A stretch of 64,000 nt of DNA from Siphonodentalium dalli (lineage: Eukaryota; Mollusca; Scaphopoda; Gadilida; Siphonodentaliidae): assembly GCA_032622095.1 (NCBI GenBank), contig CP136062.1:12613710-12677709 (forward strand), read 5' to 3'. The notes below the pieces were generated by a model, which was given only the letters and a program-made list of their open reading frames with translations, was not told the DNA's origin and did not search any database. Positions 28,013-39,900 of this stretch are shown in pieces (the stretch's first letter is position 1; each line of letters starts with the position of its first letter). A program made the position numbers and the translations under genes.

Positions 28013-28400
28013 GAGGCTAATGCCCGTAGAAATCATATTGTACCAATGAAAAACCTGGGAACTTTTTGAGGTTTTGATAGGGAACCTTATAAAGCTGAAA
28101 AAATAACACGGGAATATATTTCTTTGTTAATACCTGTCGCTTAACAGTTTATTCATAAGTAGGCGAAAGTGCCAGCTCGAGATGACATTATTTAACAGAC
28201 TTGACGGGTGAGTTTGCTATGCGCACTTACAATCATGGAATTTCCCCCATACTTTGAAGTTGATTATCGAGGAACAATTATAAACAAATAAATATGTTCC
28301 CTGCCTTGTTTTTTCAATGTTATAAAGTTCCCTATCAAAACATAAAAAAGTTCCCAAGTTTTGTACTGATGGAATAAGATCTCTACAGGCGATAAGCAGA
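28013..28400. mobile_element. Foldback MITE with arms of about 115 bp
   Basis: The left arm (AAACCTGGGAACTTTTTGAG, GTTTTGATAGGGAACCTTAT) and the right arm, read in reverse complement (AAACTTGGGAACTTTTTTAT, GTTTTGATAGGGAACTTTAT), are inverted over about 115 bp, with a loop of about 150 bp. It abuts the right end of the CTTAAG element. The 77-codon minus frame at 28264-28497 comes from the arm. Confidence 0.7.
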
Positions 28401-28499
28401 GTAAAGATTCATGGCATGATCTAGGGGAGGGGGTTTCTTCAATTTCAACTAGATAGCTCCAGGCTGTTGACCCAACATTCAACAATAATTTAAACAAGG

Positions 28500-29168
28500 A
28501 CTAAATCATGCCAGAAGCTGGGGTTTGTCCCACAAAAATATTCATGATTGCCAATTACTCAATTAATAAATTCAATTGCAAGTCGATCACAGCTAGTGAC
28601 AGTCAATTGTGATATTCAGTTATTAACAGACTTTTTAATTATATTAAATTTAATTCATTAGTGAAAATTCATACATGTGTTATTGTGTTAAGTACCTTAT
28701 TAATAAATCATTTAAAATAAGTCTTCTTAAATATATCTCTTCATGATATTGATGATGTCCCTCCCTCCCATGGCGGACCCCAGACTCCTATTCTGAATAC
28801 TAATAACAAATAGGTGATTTTTCTGTGTACCAGCAGGTACCAGATAAGAAAATATGGATAGTGACAATGGAGTGAAATCTCCTGGAACTGTATGATATAT
28901 CTCACTGAGAATAATTGTCATTGAGCATCAAATTGATTATTTTTTGTCAAAATGACATATTTTGATATAATTCAGTCTCATACTTCTTGATGAGCTGGAG
29001 TTATGGACAATACTTCAGCAGCAAAAATGTAATTATTTTCATATTTATAACAGTGTGAAATAACCATGGCTTCTATCCTATATTTTTTGTATCCGGTACT
29101 CATGATTCACCTCTGTTATTCATGATTTATGGCAGGTGCTAGTACATGTATACCATCAGTAGTCAGAG
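28500..29168. other. No gene seen
   Basis: AT-rich sequence with no recognised exon or mobile-element end. Confidence 0.4.
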
Positions 29169-29376
29169 TAATCAAAACTACAGTAATGCCCTAATTAGTC
29201 GACTCCAATACCACACCAGAATTATGGGTAACTTTTCCGGATTTAGTCGGAAATATGGCTTGTTGCCATTCATCGGAAATCTCTCCCATATAATAATGAA
29301 GTGGCAGTGTCTCAGAAACAGAACATTAATTTGATTTGGCCTTACTAAACTCAGCAGAACCACCACCATCATAGTA

Positions 29377-29554
29377 CAGTAATGCCCTAAATAATTGACT
29401 CCTTAACCACAGCAGAATTATGGGTAACTTTTGAGCATTTAGTCGAAAATATGGCTTTCCGATGAATGGCAACAAGCCATATTTCCAACTAAATCCTGAA
29501 AAGTTACCCATAATGCTGCTGTGGTTAAGCAGTCGATTAATTAGGGCATTACTG
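29377..29554. mobile_element. TA-flanked palindromic MITE, copy 1
   Basis: CAGTAATGCCCTAAATAATT and the right end AATTAGGGCATTACTG are inverted, and TA stands outside each. Arms continue with TTAACCACAGCAGAATTATG and GGGTAAC through to near the centre, so the whole element folds into one hairpin. A half copy starts near 29171. TA duplication plus a CAGT end fits Tc1/mariner-type mobilisation. Confidence 0.8.
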
Positions 29555-29646
29555 TATGTGGTTCATTTATGAGACAAAATACCAAACCTGGAGGGTCGGA
29601 ACTAAAACTAAAACAAAAAATGTCTATTTGGAATAAAATCAATTAA

Positions 29647-31032
29647 CCCTTTCATTATGGGAGCAGCATTCACCCTTCCATGATTGGAGCATTGGAAATA
29701 TTGCGAAAAAACCATGTGCTAATGCATTCTCTTATATATGGTAGTTACCAGTAGGGATCCTAGAATATGTAAGAGAATACATTACATGTACATTGGCCTA
29801 ACAATATTTACCTTGACCTTGTAAGCCAGTGCATTCTCTTATATATGTGAGGCTACCTAGTATGGTATCTGCAAATATAAGGGAATGCACTGGCACATGA
29901 TTCATTGCTCCACCAGCGCAGTTCCCATCAAGAAATGGTTATATTATATATTCGAGTCTCCCAAGTCCTTCCAACTGCATGTTTTGTAGATTTTATTTTC
30001 CTGCTTTACAGAAGAAATTTAATCATTTACAAATTTCCAGGATTCACTAAAGATGGATTATCTCTTCCTCTAACATGTGTTGTATAGTTTACTGGTTATA
30101 AAATTATAAAAATAAGCCGGAGATACCATTAAAATACTGGAAATTGATTGTATACTATTATAATACTAATTGATAGAAGTGTTTCCAGGCAAGGGTCTTC
30201 GATTCATATTTATTATGTTATACACAGGAAACTATAAAATAATTGTTACAGAAAGAGATAATTATTAATCCATCTGTTAGAGTAAGGATTTTTCAAGTTG
30301 TGTGTTTTCAAGAATGGGAGTGTATCACACTGAGCCAAATTCAATATATGATGGTCAGATATTTCAAAAACTAGAAATTTTTTGTACAGCCTTTTCATTG
30401 TTTTTAGTAATTTTCTGACTACAATGTAGATTGTGTACAAAACATGATTTCTTTATTAGTCTATGATGAAGACAAAACTATTTTTGAACAAATTGTGTGT
30501 TAGACTTACAAACTGAAGGGATTTCCAAACACCTTGCGATGCTATATTTTTACAATTTAAAGTGTTCTAAGAGGAAAGTTCAAATAATTTTGCACATTTC
30601 ATGACTGGAGCTTCCTGAAATTTTGCAAAAACACTATACCAATGCATTCTCTTATATATGCCAGTCTCCCATTGGCAGACTCACATATTTAAGAGAATTC
30701 ATTGACCTAACAACATTTATCTTGACTATGCAAGCCAGTGCATTCTTTTATATATACAAGGTGCCATATGGGAGACCATTATTTATGATTAATCCTTCCA
30801 TAACTGGAGCTTCATGAATTTTTTTGAAAACCTGTGCCAATGCATTCTCTTATATATGCGAGTCTCCCATAGGATGCCTTGCATATATAAGAGAATGCAT
30901 TAAGCTAACAATACTTGTATTGAACTTCTAAGCCAGTGCACTCTCTACTGATTGTTTTTTTCTATTTATGCCCCAACATTTGTTAAACAGACAAAAAAAT
31001 GTCATTTTTGGAAAAGTATCATGACTGAAGGA
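29647..31032. mobile_element. TTAA-flanked piggyBac-like element with hairpin units
   Basis: TTAA at 29643-29646 precedes CCCTTTCATTATGGGAGC. At the right, the reverse complement reads TCCTTCAGTCATGATAC after TTAA (31033-31036). Inside are at least three copies of a unit with AATGCATTCTCTTATATATG and its inverse (about 29716, 29830, 30640, 30838), plus CCTAACAA-ATTT and CTTGAC words. An internal TTAATCCTTCCATAACTGGA (30789) suggests tandem or nested insertion. No transposase is visible. Confidence 0.5.
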
Positions 31033-31036
31033 TTAA

Positions 31037-32100
31037 TCTCAGTCATAAGTTAATTTTAATCACCAAAAACACCAAAACAAATGCCATGAGAAAAGCAGGG
31101 TATATGGATTTAAATTATTTCAATTTGCTCTGGAGGGGTGGGTGTTAATATATATTCAGACACGTATGTTACTTTTTTACCTTTGACCATTTCTGCAATT
31201 CACCCAGCCCCGCGAACCAATTTCTTTCCCTCTTTACAACTGTTTTCCCCAAGCATTTTTCAACACCCCTCCTCATCTGTCTGTCTGAATATATATGTGG
31301 AGATTCTATGAGGAAAACAAATATTTTTTTCCTCACAGAAACCCCACTGTGAAAATATTTCAGTGAATTTTGTGTTAACTAAAGCTATTGTTCTTGTTTA
31401 ATATTACAGTTTTCACCACTTTTACATGAAATATTAAAGGGACCAATGCACTCGCAGTGCGGCAGTGGGTAAAATGTGCAAATATATTCGATAAAAACAT
31501 CACCTATTAGAAGAACATGGAGAAATAGATCAACTTTGCTCGATTGGCTTAAAGATGGATCATCTCTTCGTAAATTGTTTTCTATAATTTCTAGGGTATA
31601 AAATAATAATGATAAGTCAAGTTGTCAAAGACACCAGTCCTGAAACGCTTCTATCATTTAATATTACAACTGATTGATAATCAGTTGGGACAATCTTTTT
31701 TTACTATTTTCCTGCTTGCTATGCTCCGAACGTTTCCTCAAGCAGTAAAATGTCACAAATTATTTGTAGGTATACTAGTATATATACCAGAAAATTCAAA
31801 ATAGAATGAACAGTAATTGATTGAAGCATTTCCGGACATTATTTTATACCCAGGAAAATATATAAAACTTGTAATAAGAATATATAGACCATCTTTAAAC
31901 TGTAATCAAAATATGAAACAGAGATTATTCCTTAAGAAATAATTTCAAGAGAGGGCACTGATTTTCTAACCTTTCAACTCAATCAACCTATATAATTAGG
32001 AGGCACAAGTTTGAAGTCAGAATCACTGAGTGCATTCTATTTACAACCGAAGGGGTTCAGAAACTTTTTTTTAAAACTCAATATACATGTGATTGGTATA
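31037..32100. other. No gene supported
   Basis: AT-rich sequence. TATATTCAGACA at about 31155 and its inverse TGTCTGAATATA at about 31282 could be the ends of a short insertion. Nothing else is recognisable. Confidence 0.35.
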
Positions 32101-32110
32101 TACACATGTA

Positions 32111-32260
32111 CAGTAATGCTCTAATTAATCGACCTCTTAACCAAAGCATAATTATGGGTAACTTTTCAGGATTTAGTCGGAAATATATTTCCGACTAAAT
32201 CCTGAAATGTTACCCATAATTCTGCTTTGGTTAAGAGGTCGATTAATTAGAGCATTACTG
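32111..32260. mobile_element. TA-flanked palindromic MITE, copy 2 (150 bp)
   Basis: An almost perfect palindrome between TA dinucleotides: CAGTAATGCTCTAATTAATC on the left, its complement on the right, meeting at GGAAATATATTTCC in the centre. It belongs to the same family as 29377-29554 and 32734-32953. Confidence 0.9.
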
Positions 32261-32733
32261 TATGTACTGATAACCTATTTTAGTATGAAATTTTCTCCAG
32301 TCTTCATATATGCTATTACCATACGCTTGTGTATATATGCATTTTGTTATGAGAGGCCAAAAGTAACAATTATCGGTGAATCACTCATCCATAGAGAACC
32401 AGGTTCATTTTAACTTCAGACTGTCAGCGAGGTGGCGACGATGTCACAGTGGGGTTGTCTCCCCCCCCCCCATAAATGTTTCCTTCCAAGTGGCCAGTTT
32501 CATACCGGTATAATCTGGATGAATCGTATCATTTAGTATAAGGTATATTGCAGTCTGATAGATATCCAGACTCGTATTAAAGAAAGAAATGAAACACGGT
32601 CTAATTTTATTTAGACTGGGTCTATTGATATGTTTTTTTTTAAATAACGTGAACTTTGTCACAATTTGGGATTTAAAAAAAAAAAAAAATGTGTCCAATT
32701 GGCGCGTTGTCATCAGTCTCAGATAACTTAATA

Positions 32734-32953
32734 CAGTAATGCCCAAAGTAATTAAGTAATTGACCACTTAACCACAGCAGAATTATGGGTAATTTTTCAG
32801 GATTTAGTTGGAAATATGGCTTGTTGCCATTCATCGGAAAGCTCTCGACGAGAGCTTTCCAACGAATAGCAACAAGCCATATTTCCAACTAAATCCTGAA
32901 TTATTTTCCATAATCCTGGTGTGGTTAAGGGGTCATTACTTTGGGTATTACTG
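32734..32953. mobile_element. TA-flanked palindromic MITE, copy 3 (220 bp)
   Basis: Ends CAGTAATGCCCAAAGTAATT and AATACCCAAAGTAATG-type inverse; arms carry TTAACCACAGCAGAATTATG and GGCTTGTTGCCATTC, and the centre is GAGCTCTCGACGAGAGCTTT-like. TA lies outside each end. Frames on both strands (32673-32888 minus, 32808-33026 plus) arise because the arms are complementary. Confidence 0.85.
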
Positions 32954-33101
32954 TATGTTCTTTTTCAAAGGATTTTTTTCAAAAGCAACGCATGACAGTT
33001 GTGGGAAACGACAAAACATGTGGTGAGAAATGGCCAAATATATGGTGCGAAACAACCAAACACGTGGGGCAAAGTGTATGAAACAACAATAGTACACATA
33101 T

Positions 33102-33517
33102 GGGAGGCAAAATTCACATTTAATTGCCAATCACGCTTAACTGTAATTCATTATGCTTAAGCATGAATTTAAGCTTAATTCGCAATGCCTAAGTGTAATT
33201 TAGATTTCCATTATACCATACTTAAGCGTATTACATTATGCTTATGCGTAATTCATTTACGATCACACATAATGCATTCACGCTAAAGTAAAGCGTAATA
33301 GAATTGGAAAAACTCCCCTGAAGCTGAAATTGATGCAGTCAATTACGATGCTAGTAATCTTACCATCCGCCCAGAACATTAAACCTTACTAAGTTAGATA
33401 CATGTAGGCCTACCATTACATATAACGTTGCAAGGCAATACAAACCAATTATGCTTAAGCGTAATGGAGTTACGCTTAAGCGTTTAAATCAGCCATTAAA
33501 TGTTAGATTAATCTCCC
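33102..33517. mobile_element. CTTAAG-palindrome element, copy 2 (416 bp)
   Basis: The left end GGGAGGCAAAATTCACATTT matches copy 1 (26774). The right end, reverse-complemented, begins GGGAGATTAATCTAACATTT. ATAT stands outside both ends (33098-33101, 33518-33521). Subterminal arrays of TTACGCTTAAGCGTAAT-type palindromes occupy 33130-33300 and 33448-33485. No coding capacity. Confidence 0.75.
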
Positions 33518-33660
33518 ATATAGTACTTAATATATGCAATGATAATGTTGTTGTTTGAGCCATCCAAAATTATTTTGGAGTATAAATATAAGCAGCAAGC
33601 GAAATAATTGAAAAATAATTTATTATATATGATAAACAAGCATAATTTTTAAATATTTAA

Positions 33661-33894
33661 CCCTTTGAGTGCCAGGTCGATTTTTGTATCAACCCATATA
33701 CCCTGTGCCAATGCATTCTCTTATATATGCGAGTCGACCATAGGTCGCCTCGCATATATAAGAGAATGCATTGGCCTAACAATTTTTTTTTTTTACAATT
33801 TTTTTTACAATTTTAATAATTTATTCTTATATTCTTAAACAGACTTATTTTGTAGGTTTAGGGCCGATGAGATCGGCCCCTGGCACTCAAAGGG
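33661..33894. mobile_element. piggyBac-type MITE, TTAA ... CCCTTTGAGTGCCAGG
   Basis: TTAA (33657-33660, 33895-33898) flanks the inverted ends CCCTTTGAGTGCCAGG and CCTGGCACTCAAAGGG. TTAA plus CCC ends is the piggyBac signature. Inside is a hairpin of AATGCATTCTCTTATATATG with its inverse (33714-33773), the same hairpin as in the 29647 and 58711 elements. Confidence 0.9.
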
Positions 33895-33929
33895 TTAAGC
33901 AATAGCTCCTTGTTAGCATTGTTGAAAAC

Positions 33930-34130
33930 ACTCCATACTGTTGTTCCCCTCGCAGAGCAGATAGAAAACCGTCAATATCACTGACATCAACAACCGACTG
34001 AAGTCTGTTCCAGGTAGTTCAATTCCACAGTTGTTTTAACAAATAAGGAGTGTTCGTATTGTGAGCTGCTGGTACGCAGAAGTTGGAACGATTCTGTGTT
34101 GTTACACACCTCCTTCTCCACCGGATTTTG
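33930..34130 (-). pseudogene. Decayed C-terminal end of a LINE ORF2
   Basis: On the minus strand one frame reads NTESFQLLRTSSSQYEHSLF, then VKTTVELNYLEQTS, and after a frameshift DVSDIDGFLSA. This resembles the conserved LINE tail pattern S-F-F-x-R-T-V-x-x-W-N-x-L-P...s-x-x-x-F-k-x-x-L. Frameshifts and stops show it is dead. Only weak residue-level support is available. Confidence 0.45.
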
Positions 34131-34439
34131 ACTGACACAGTCCTAAAATTTTGTTGGCTGTATTTCCCTTGTGTCTTTCTTCTCGTGTTCTAGATAATCA
34201 GGCTTTAGGCAGGGCTGAAACCAACCCCTTGACTATTTTGTGGTATTGAACCAGTCACTGTTCTTTCCTTCATTCTTCGAGGGGTGGTAGCTTTACCTCA
34301 AACAGCATGCCTGTGAATGATCCATCATCTCGTCTGTATTTGTTCTTATCTGTATTTGTTCTTTAAGTCAACATGACCGCTTTCGCAGATTGCTGCTTCC
34401 AGCAAGGAAGGATACGCACTACGTTGATCATGACTGAAC

Positions 34440-34765
34440 TAGAGTTGCACATACTTCCGAGTGTGCCTTGATGTGGTATATTTGAAAACAACAGGTATTT
34501 ATCTGGCAGGTCCGATTGGAACTTGTATAGATGTTAGTGTATTTATTTTTGAATTTTATATTCAATATTGATATTTCAAATCTGACAAATTAATATGTAG
34601 GTCAAGTGATGTAAATCCAGAAAAAAATTATCAAAAATATATTTATTGCAAAATTTTATAATTTACAAAGCGGACCCACCAGATAAATACCTGCTGTTTC
34701 TTATACTATAGTACCGCATCAAGTCACACTCAGAAGACTGAGAAGTATGCAGGTATGTGCAACTC
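34440..34765. repeat. Inverted repeat with arms of about 85 bp
   Basis: GAGTTGCACATACTTCCGAG, CTTGATGTGGTA and ACAGGTATTTATCTGGCAGG (34444-34515) recur in inverse at 34672-34765 with small insertions. Both arms face an AT-rich loop. The minus-strand frame at 34719-34925 reads into the right arm. Confidence 0.7.
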
Positions 34766-34925
34766 CGTAACTTTCAGAATTTTGCTCCGCAGATTTGCAT
34801 GGAAATCCACTGACATTCGTGAACTTCCCAAAATCCATGGCGGAAGACAGCCCATTCGCTGCTCTTTCCAATTTTTCGGCATCTTCGCGCTGACAAAAAC
34901 GTCTTATTTGATCGCATTTTGCCAA
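34719..34925 (-). CDS. Hypothetical 68-codon frame, exon-like, unknown function
   Basis: I do not recognise this protein. It starts MAKCDQIRRFCQREDAEKLE and continues RAANGLSSAMDFGKF, with a balanced composition and less AT-rich codons than its surroundings, unlike the repeat-derived frames nearby. The last 15 or so codons run into the inverted repeat arm at 34765, so the natural end is probably upstream, either at a splice donor or truncated by the insertion. No strong GT donor is obvious. It could be a first exon or chance. Confidence 0.25.
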   Translation of the reverse strand: MAKCDQIRRFCQREDAEKLERAANGLSSAMDFGKFTNVSGFPCKSAEQNSESYGVAHTCILLSLLSVT

Positions 34926-36130
34926 TTTAAGCTCAATAAATATCGTCTTTTTCTAACGATATCATGAAACCATGCTTGCTGTCACTGAAAACATAGGAAT
35001 ACCCCCAATCTATTTATAGAAATCAGGGGAGATAAACCATGCATGCAGTTTTCAGAAGCGTTAGGAACAGGCAGTGAACAGCTGTTTCAACAACAACAAC
35101 ACGGTGGCGATGATTGTTGAGTCCCTTTAAGCGACTCCACTACAAACGATATGTGGTGGTAAAATGTTGAAATATTTCAAATTTCGGCTGCCATCTTGAT
35201 CTTAGCAGAATGATCGTGTCTGCGGCCCCATTTTGATATGACGCCCACTCCCCTATATATGTGTGTATGTCTATGGGTCCATAGTCTTACAAAGCCCTCA
35301 TTTCTCCTAAACTCCTCCTTTTTTGTAATTTGTATTAATTTTACAGGTTTAATTATTATATATCGATCCTCTTTTTTTCTTATATTATAATAAACCCCTC
35401 TTTTTTTCCCCGCATTTTTTGGAAGTTCCTTCTTCTGGAATTTCTACAACATTCTCCGACATTCTATCTGGCTCTGGAAAATCGCTTTATCATTTCGTAT
35501 AAGATTTAAAATACCTTGGACCCTTTAAATTTATACCTGTATCGTATATGACCCCTTAAGATTTAAACTAACAATGCTTTCTCTCACACATTTTACCAAC
35601 GGTATGTACACGTTCTCTGTTATTCTCGACACGTGGTGTTCTCCACATACCGCGAGGCACGTGTGAGTTAATCTGTATTCTCCACATACCGCGAGGCTCT
35701 CACAAATGCTAATAACAGAATCACAGTGTATAAACCGTACAAACATTAAATCGGAAGTTGTTTTCGAAAAGACGAAAAATGCTATTTTCAGCACGTAAAT
35801 GTGACAGAAATATCACAACAACACCACAAAACCCAGGTTTCAGACGGACACACGGTTGCACCACATCTACTACTACTAACGTAATTATAAATTGTACATA
35901 CACATTTGCCGATCGTAAGCGGGGGCCATTGACTCTGTTTAATAGATAAAAACGGCCTTTGATCACTTCAGAAAATAATTTTCTCGCAAAAATTCCCTCT
36001 TCAAATGTCATTTAACACAATCATATCCAACATCTGTCGGAAATCCCACTATATTGCAACGTAAAGGCCGTTACGTGTGTAACACGGTGTGTTATCACAA
36101 CACTTATAGTGGTCGGGATTCATCTCACTG

Positions 36131-36568
36131 ATGTTAACTGGAGGTGAGTATACACAAACAACCTTTGAACGATGCCGACGGAACTGGACGCAGGCCGTGA
36201 ATAGACACACATCAACCGTCGGCCTTAAGACGGCATATGGCCAGAAGGTTCCATTGCACAACTTCATCCGTCAGTTGCTGGCTCTTCCCTTCCTCCCGGC
36301 TCCACAAATAAGAGAAACGTTCCAGGAGTACTATGACAGAACGTCTGAAGGTTCAAAGATCAGGGAGGTCCTAGACTACTAGTACATGCAGCGCCAGTGG
36401 ATCACGAGCTCATCATTCCCCCCATAGAGTTGGAGCATATACTCATATGACATCCGCACCAACAACGACATCGAAGCATGGCATAGACGAATGAATACAA
36501 TGGGGACCGGCTTAGATTTCTATACCATGGTCCCACTTCTGCAGAAGGAGGCACCAGCCCCAAATTAA
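36131..36568 (+). pseudogene. C-terminal part of a MULE-type transposase, two TAG stops
   Basis: One uninterrupted frame apart from two in-frame TAG codons (36380-36382, 36425-36427). It reads RNWTQAVNRHTSTVGLKTAY, RQLLALPFLPAPQIRETFQE and, near the end, IRTNNDIEAWHRRMN and FYTMVPLLQKEA. The L-P-F-L-P-x-x-x-[IV]-x-x-x-F and [IV]-R-T-N-N-[DN]-x-E-[GA]-W-H-x-x-[ML]-N motifs are typical of MULE transposases of animals, often linked to FLYWCH fingers. The catalytic DDE part is missing upstream. A terminal TAA is at 36566-36568. It sits directly inside the left arm of the 35721-43375 element. Confidence 0.75.
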
Positions 36569-36994
36569 TCATTGTTCGTTTGTTAAACTTATTAAATTTT
36601 GTTTTTAATCTTCGCTCATTCCGTTTTTAAATTTCGTTCATTAATTTCGTTCGTAATAAATAAACATATTATCGTTGATGCATTTTTGTGTTCACAAGTT
36701 ATATTATATTACATGTGTATGTATTGTTGTCCATGTTGTTAAATCGAATAAAAATCTATAAAAAAAAAAAACCCAGTTTCGTTAAACAAACATCTCATAA
36801 TCCCATCACACCTCCTAATTAGCCACTGATTACCGCTAATTGATTTTTGGGGGCGGGTTGTCTCAGAGTGAAAGGGGCGGATTGTCTCGGGGGCGGGTAG
36901 TCACGGACCCATATGGACATGCCCTTGGTTCGAGTGTATTCACAATTTGAACGTAGATAGTATTGATTTGGACACCCCGCTCTCAGTCTCTGTA

Positions 36995-39900
36995 CACTCT
37001 TAAAACGACTGTGTGGTAGAACCACACAGTTACCACACAGTTTGTGTAGCCATTTGATCGAGGACAACATTGTGTGGTGAATTGTGTGGCAAATGACCAC
37101 ACATCTGTTGTGTGGTGGTGGCGAACATACTGTGTGGATCGACCAAAACAACTTGTTCTTTGTAGGCACACATTAAATGTGTGCTAAGTTGCGCACAAGA
37201 TTGTGTGGATGCAGATGAACAGTTTATGTGTGGTTACTGACCTACAAAGTTGTGTAGTTGACACACACAAAGATGTTTGGGTCCAGCACATTTATTTGTT
37301 CGTTGAATGGACACAAATATGTTTGCACTAAGGAAACAATATGTTCGCCGCTACCACACACGTTTGTATTGTTATTGTACACAATGTTGTTGGGCGAGAC
37401 TACACATATGTGTTAATCACATGCGTACACATTTGTGTGGTTGATCCAAACAATAGTGTTCACCGCCATTACACTATTTTGTATTGTTCTTGTACACAAT
37501 GCTGTTGGGCAAGACAACACATATGTGTTCATTACATGTGTACAAATTTGTGTGGTCGATCCAAACAATAGGCTGCTAATCCTGCAAAAAAAAATCATAT
37601 TCAACGAAGAGTGTTTACCGATATTTATTGGCCAAACATATAGTTCGGCTATCGTTGGACCTTTTTTTCCCGCCATACATATGAAATGTTATAGTCTACT
37701 GATGCTTGACGTGCGGCGCTGGACGTTTTCGAAAATTACCTTATCAAACAGCAAACATGCATATCCCGGGGGTCCGCGGCCTTCTTTTGTGTACACAGCA
37801 GAAATCGTGATTGTCGAATGATAGAGTATAGCTATAGTCTTTAATTTCAATAATACAAAGACACAAAACAAACAGCCGTTTAACACATTCACGTAATATT
37901 TTGGTCATCCTTTAAACTATAAGCGTGCATGTTTCAGTTCCATTAATGGGTTTCACATCAATAACTAGAATTTTCCTTCAACTTGAATGTATTGGAACAA
38001 TTCGAAAGTCAGTCTCTGCTATATATACATATATATTGCTACTGGTTGGCTGTCTTACATCAGACTCACCCTCATGTGTGTAGAAGAACAAGCTCTAAAA
38101 CTAACTGAAGCTTTCTGAGATCCCTTGAACTATACAAGAAAATTAAGGGCTCCAAAGAGGATAGTCTTTTTGAATGTAATCGCCTCTTGCACAGAAACCA
38201 AATTACAGCACATGACATCATATGTATACCAAAATCATTGATTGTGGAATTTGTGTCTAACTCATACATTCCACCGTGGTTCTTGGTTGGTTGATTATAG
38301 TTTATCTGCGTCGTTGCCAAGGCAGCCATGTCCATATCTTGTTATTTACATCGACGTTACACCGCGTGACCGCCATGATTTCACCATTGAACCTGTAAGC
38401 AGAGAAGTTATTTTGTTTATAACATGCCATTGGGAATATTATTTACAGTATACATTGTATGTACATCTATAACAGTATTATAATTCATACATTAAAGAGC
38501 GCATTTTCAGAAAGGAATATAGTTTTTGAATGATACTAAATATATACATGTATACTACTCATTATAGCTTCACATAATGAATGTTCGGACAAATTATAAA
38601 TATATTTTACTTTATCTATATGGCCAGATCGATGCCTCATTAAGCGCAATCTTGACACGGGAAATTTGCAATTTTACATAAGGAATTGTAGCTATATATA
38701 ACACAATACATTCATATATAAGGATTATAATATGAGAAACATGGCGAGTTTGAAAATAAGCCCCCCACCCCTTTTTATAGTATAAACGATAACTCTTCAC
38801 CATGTACGTCACTTAGTCCAAATGCTAATAATACTTTAATGACACATCTCACTATTCTGCAGTATTTATAATTTTAGATTATTTCTAAGTTCATTATTTG
38901 CTATGACATTTATTGAATGACATAATATTCTTCACAATTTAAAGTTTTGGACACAAACGGTGGCTACATATGTATTAGATATACGACATCACCCCCCCCC
39001 CCCCCCCCCCGGGCCCCTCCCTCGGTAACCAAATCTACGCAAGTTATACATAGCAGAGGAGCCAAATTATGCATGCTAATTTTTCACATCGTCTTGGTAA
39101 ACCACCAATATAATTGACAAATAAATACCCCACCCACCCAACAATTTGTTTCCCTTGGTACATTGATCGTCCATTGTGGTATTTCAAGGTTTATTGCAAC
39201 AGTGATGCTCATCGTATTCAAATGAAATTAATTTGAAACACCAATTTCACACATTTTGTGTGATTCCGGGTGCCTCATGTCATATAGAACTTCGTAGTAT
39301 GCGACTAGGGCATTTCAGTGACAGCCACAAGTCTCATTCATGGACGCGGCTCAGTGGTCGCCGTTGGTAGGGGGGGGGGGTGGGGTGTCCACCTTCAAAT
39401 GTCGAAGTACACCCCACCATCCCCCTTGAACCATATTTGTAGAATTATATTTGCACACCCCCCTCTCGTTCTGAATTTTCCAATTGGTACCTCAAGCTTT
39501 CCAACTATTAGAATTTCCAACCAAATGGAAGTCTTCCACCCGATGGCCATTTGAGGCCATTTTTGTTTTACCAAAAGTAGAAAAATATACTACTGTTTGT
39601 CTAAAAAAAACTATAAATTTCCCACTAATTACTGGTTGAAAAATCAAACAAAGAGAACAATTTCAACCTATTATAATGCATGTGGTGTAAAACTTGTAGC
39701 TTTGCGTCAGGCATGAAATTTCCAACTGTTGGAATTTTTAGTAAATTTTACCGAGGTTTGGGATAGGGTTATAGACACACCCTTCCCAATATCCGCCCTG
39801 TCGCCACGTCACTGGTCTCAGTATATATTTCCTCTCATCTGCATTCCATATAAACACAAAAAACGTCGTTACTTTATCAACATGAGAACCTTACCGTGCA

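Noticed and set aside
37341-37821. Cys/Val/His-rich frames on both strands
   Set aside because: They repeat the ACACATATGTGT subterminal palindromes of the 36995-40571 element.
38242-38472. Frame containing PYLVIYIDVTPRDRHDF, possible captured exon
   Set aside because: A GTAAGC donor-like site follows and the segment looks somewhat protein-like, but no acceptor, family or second exon supports it.
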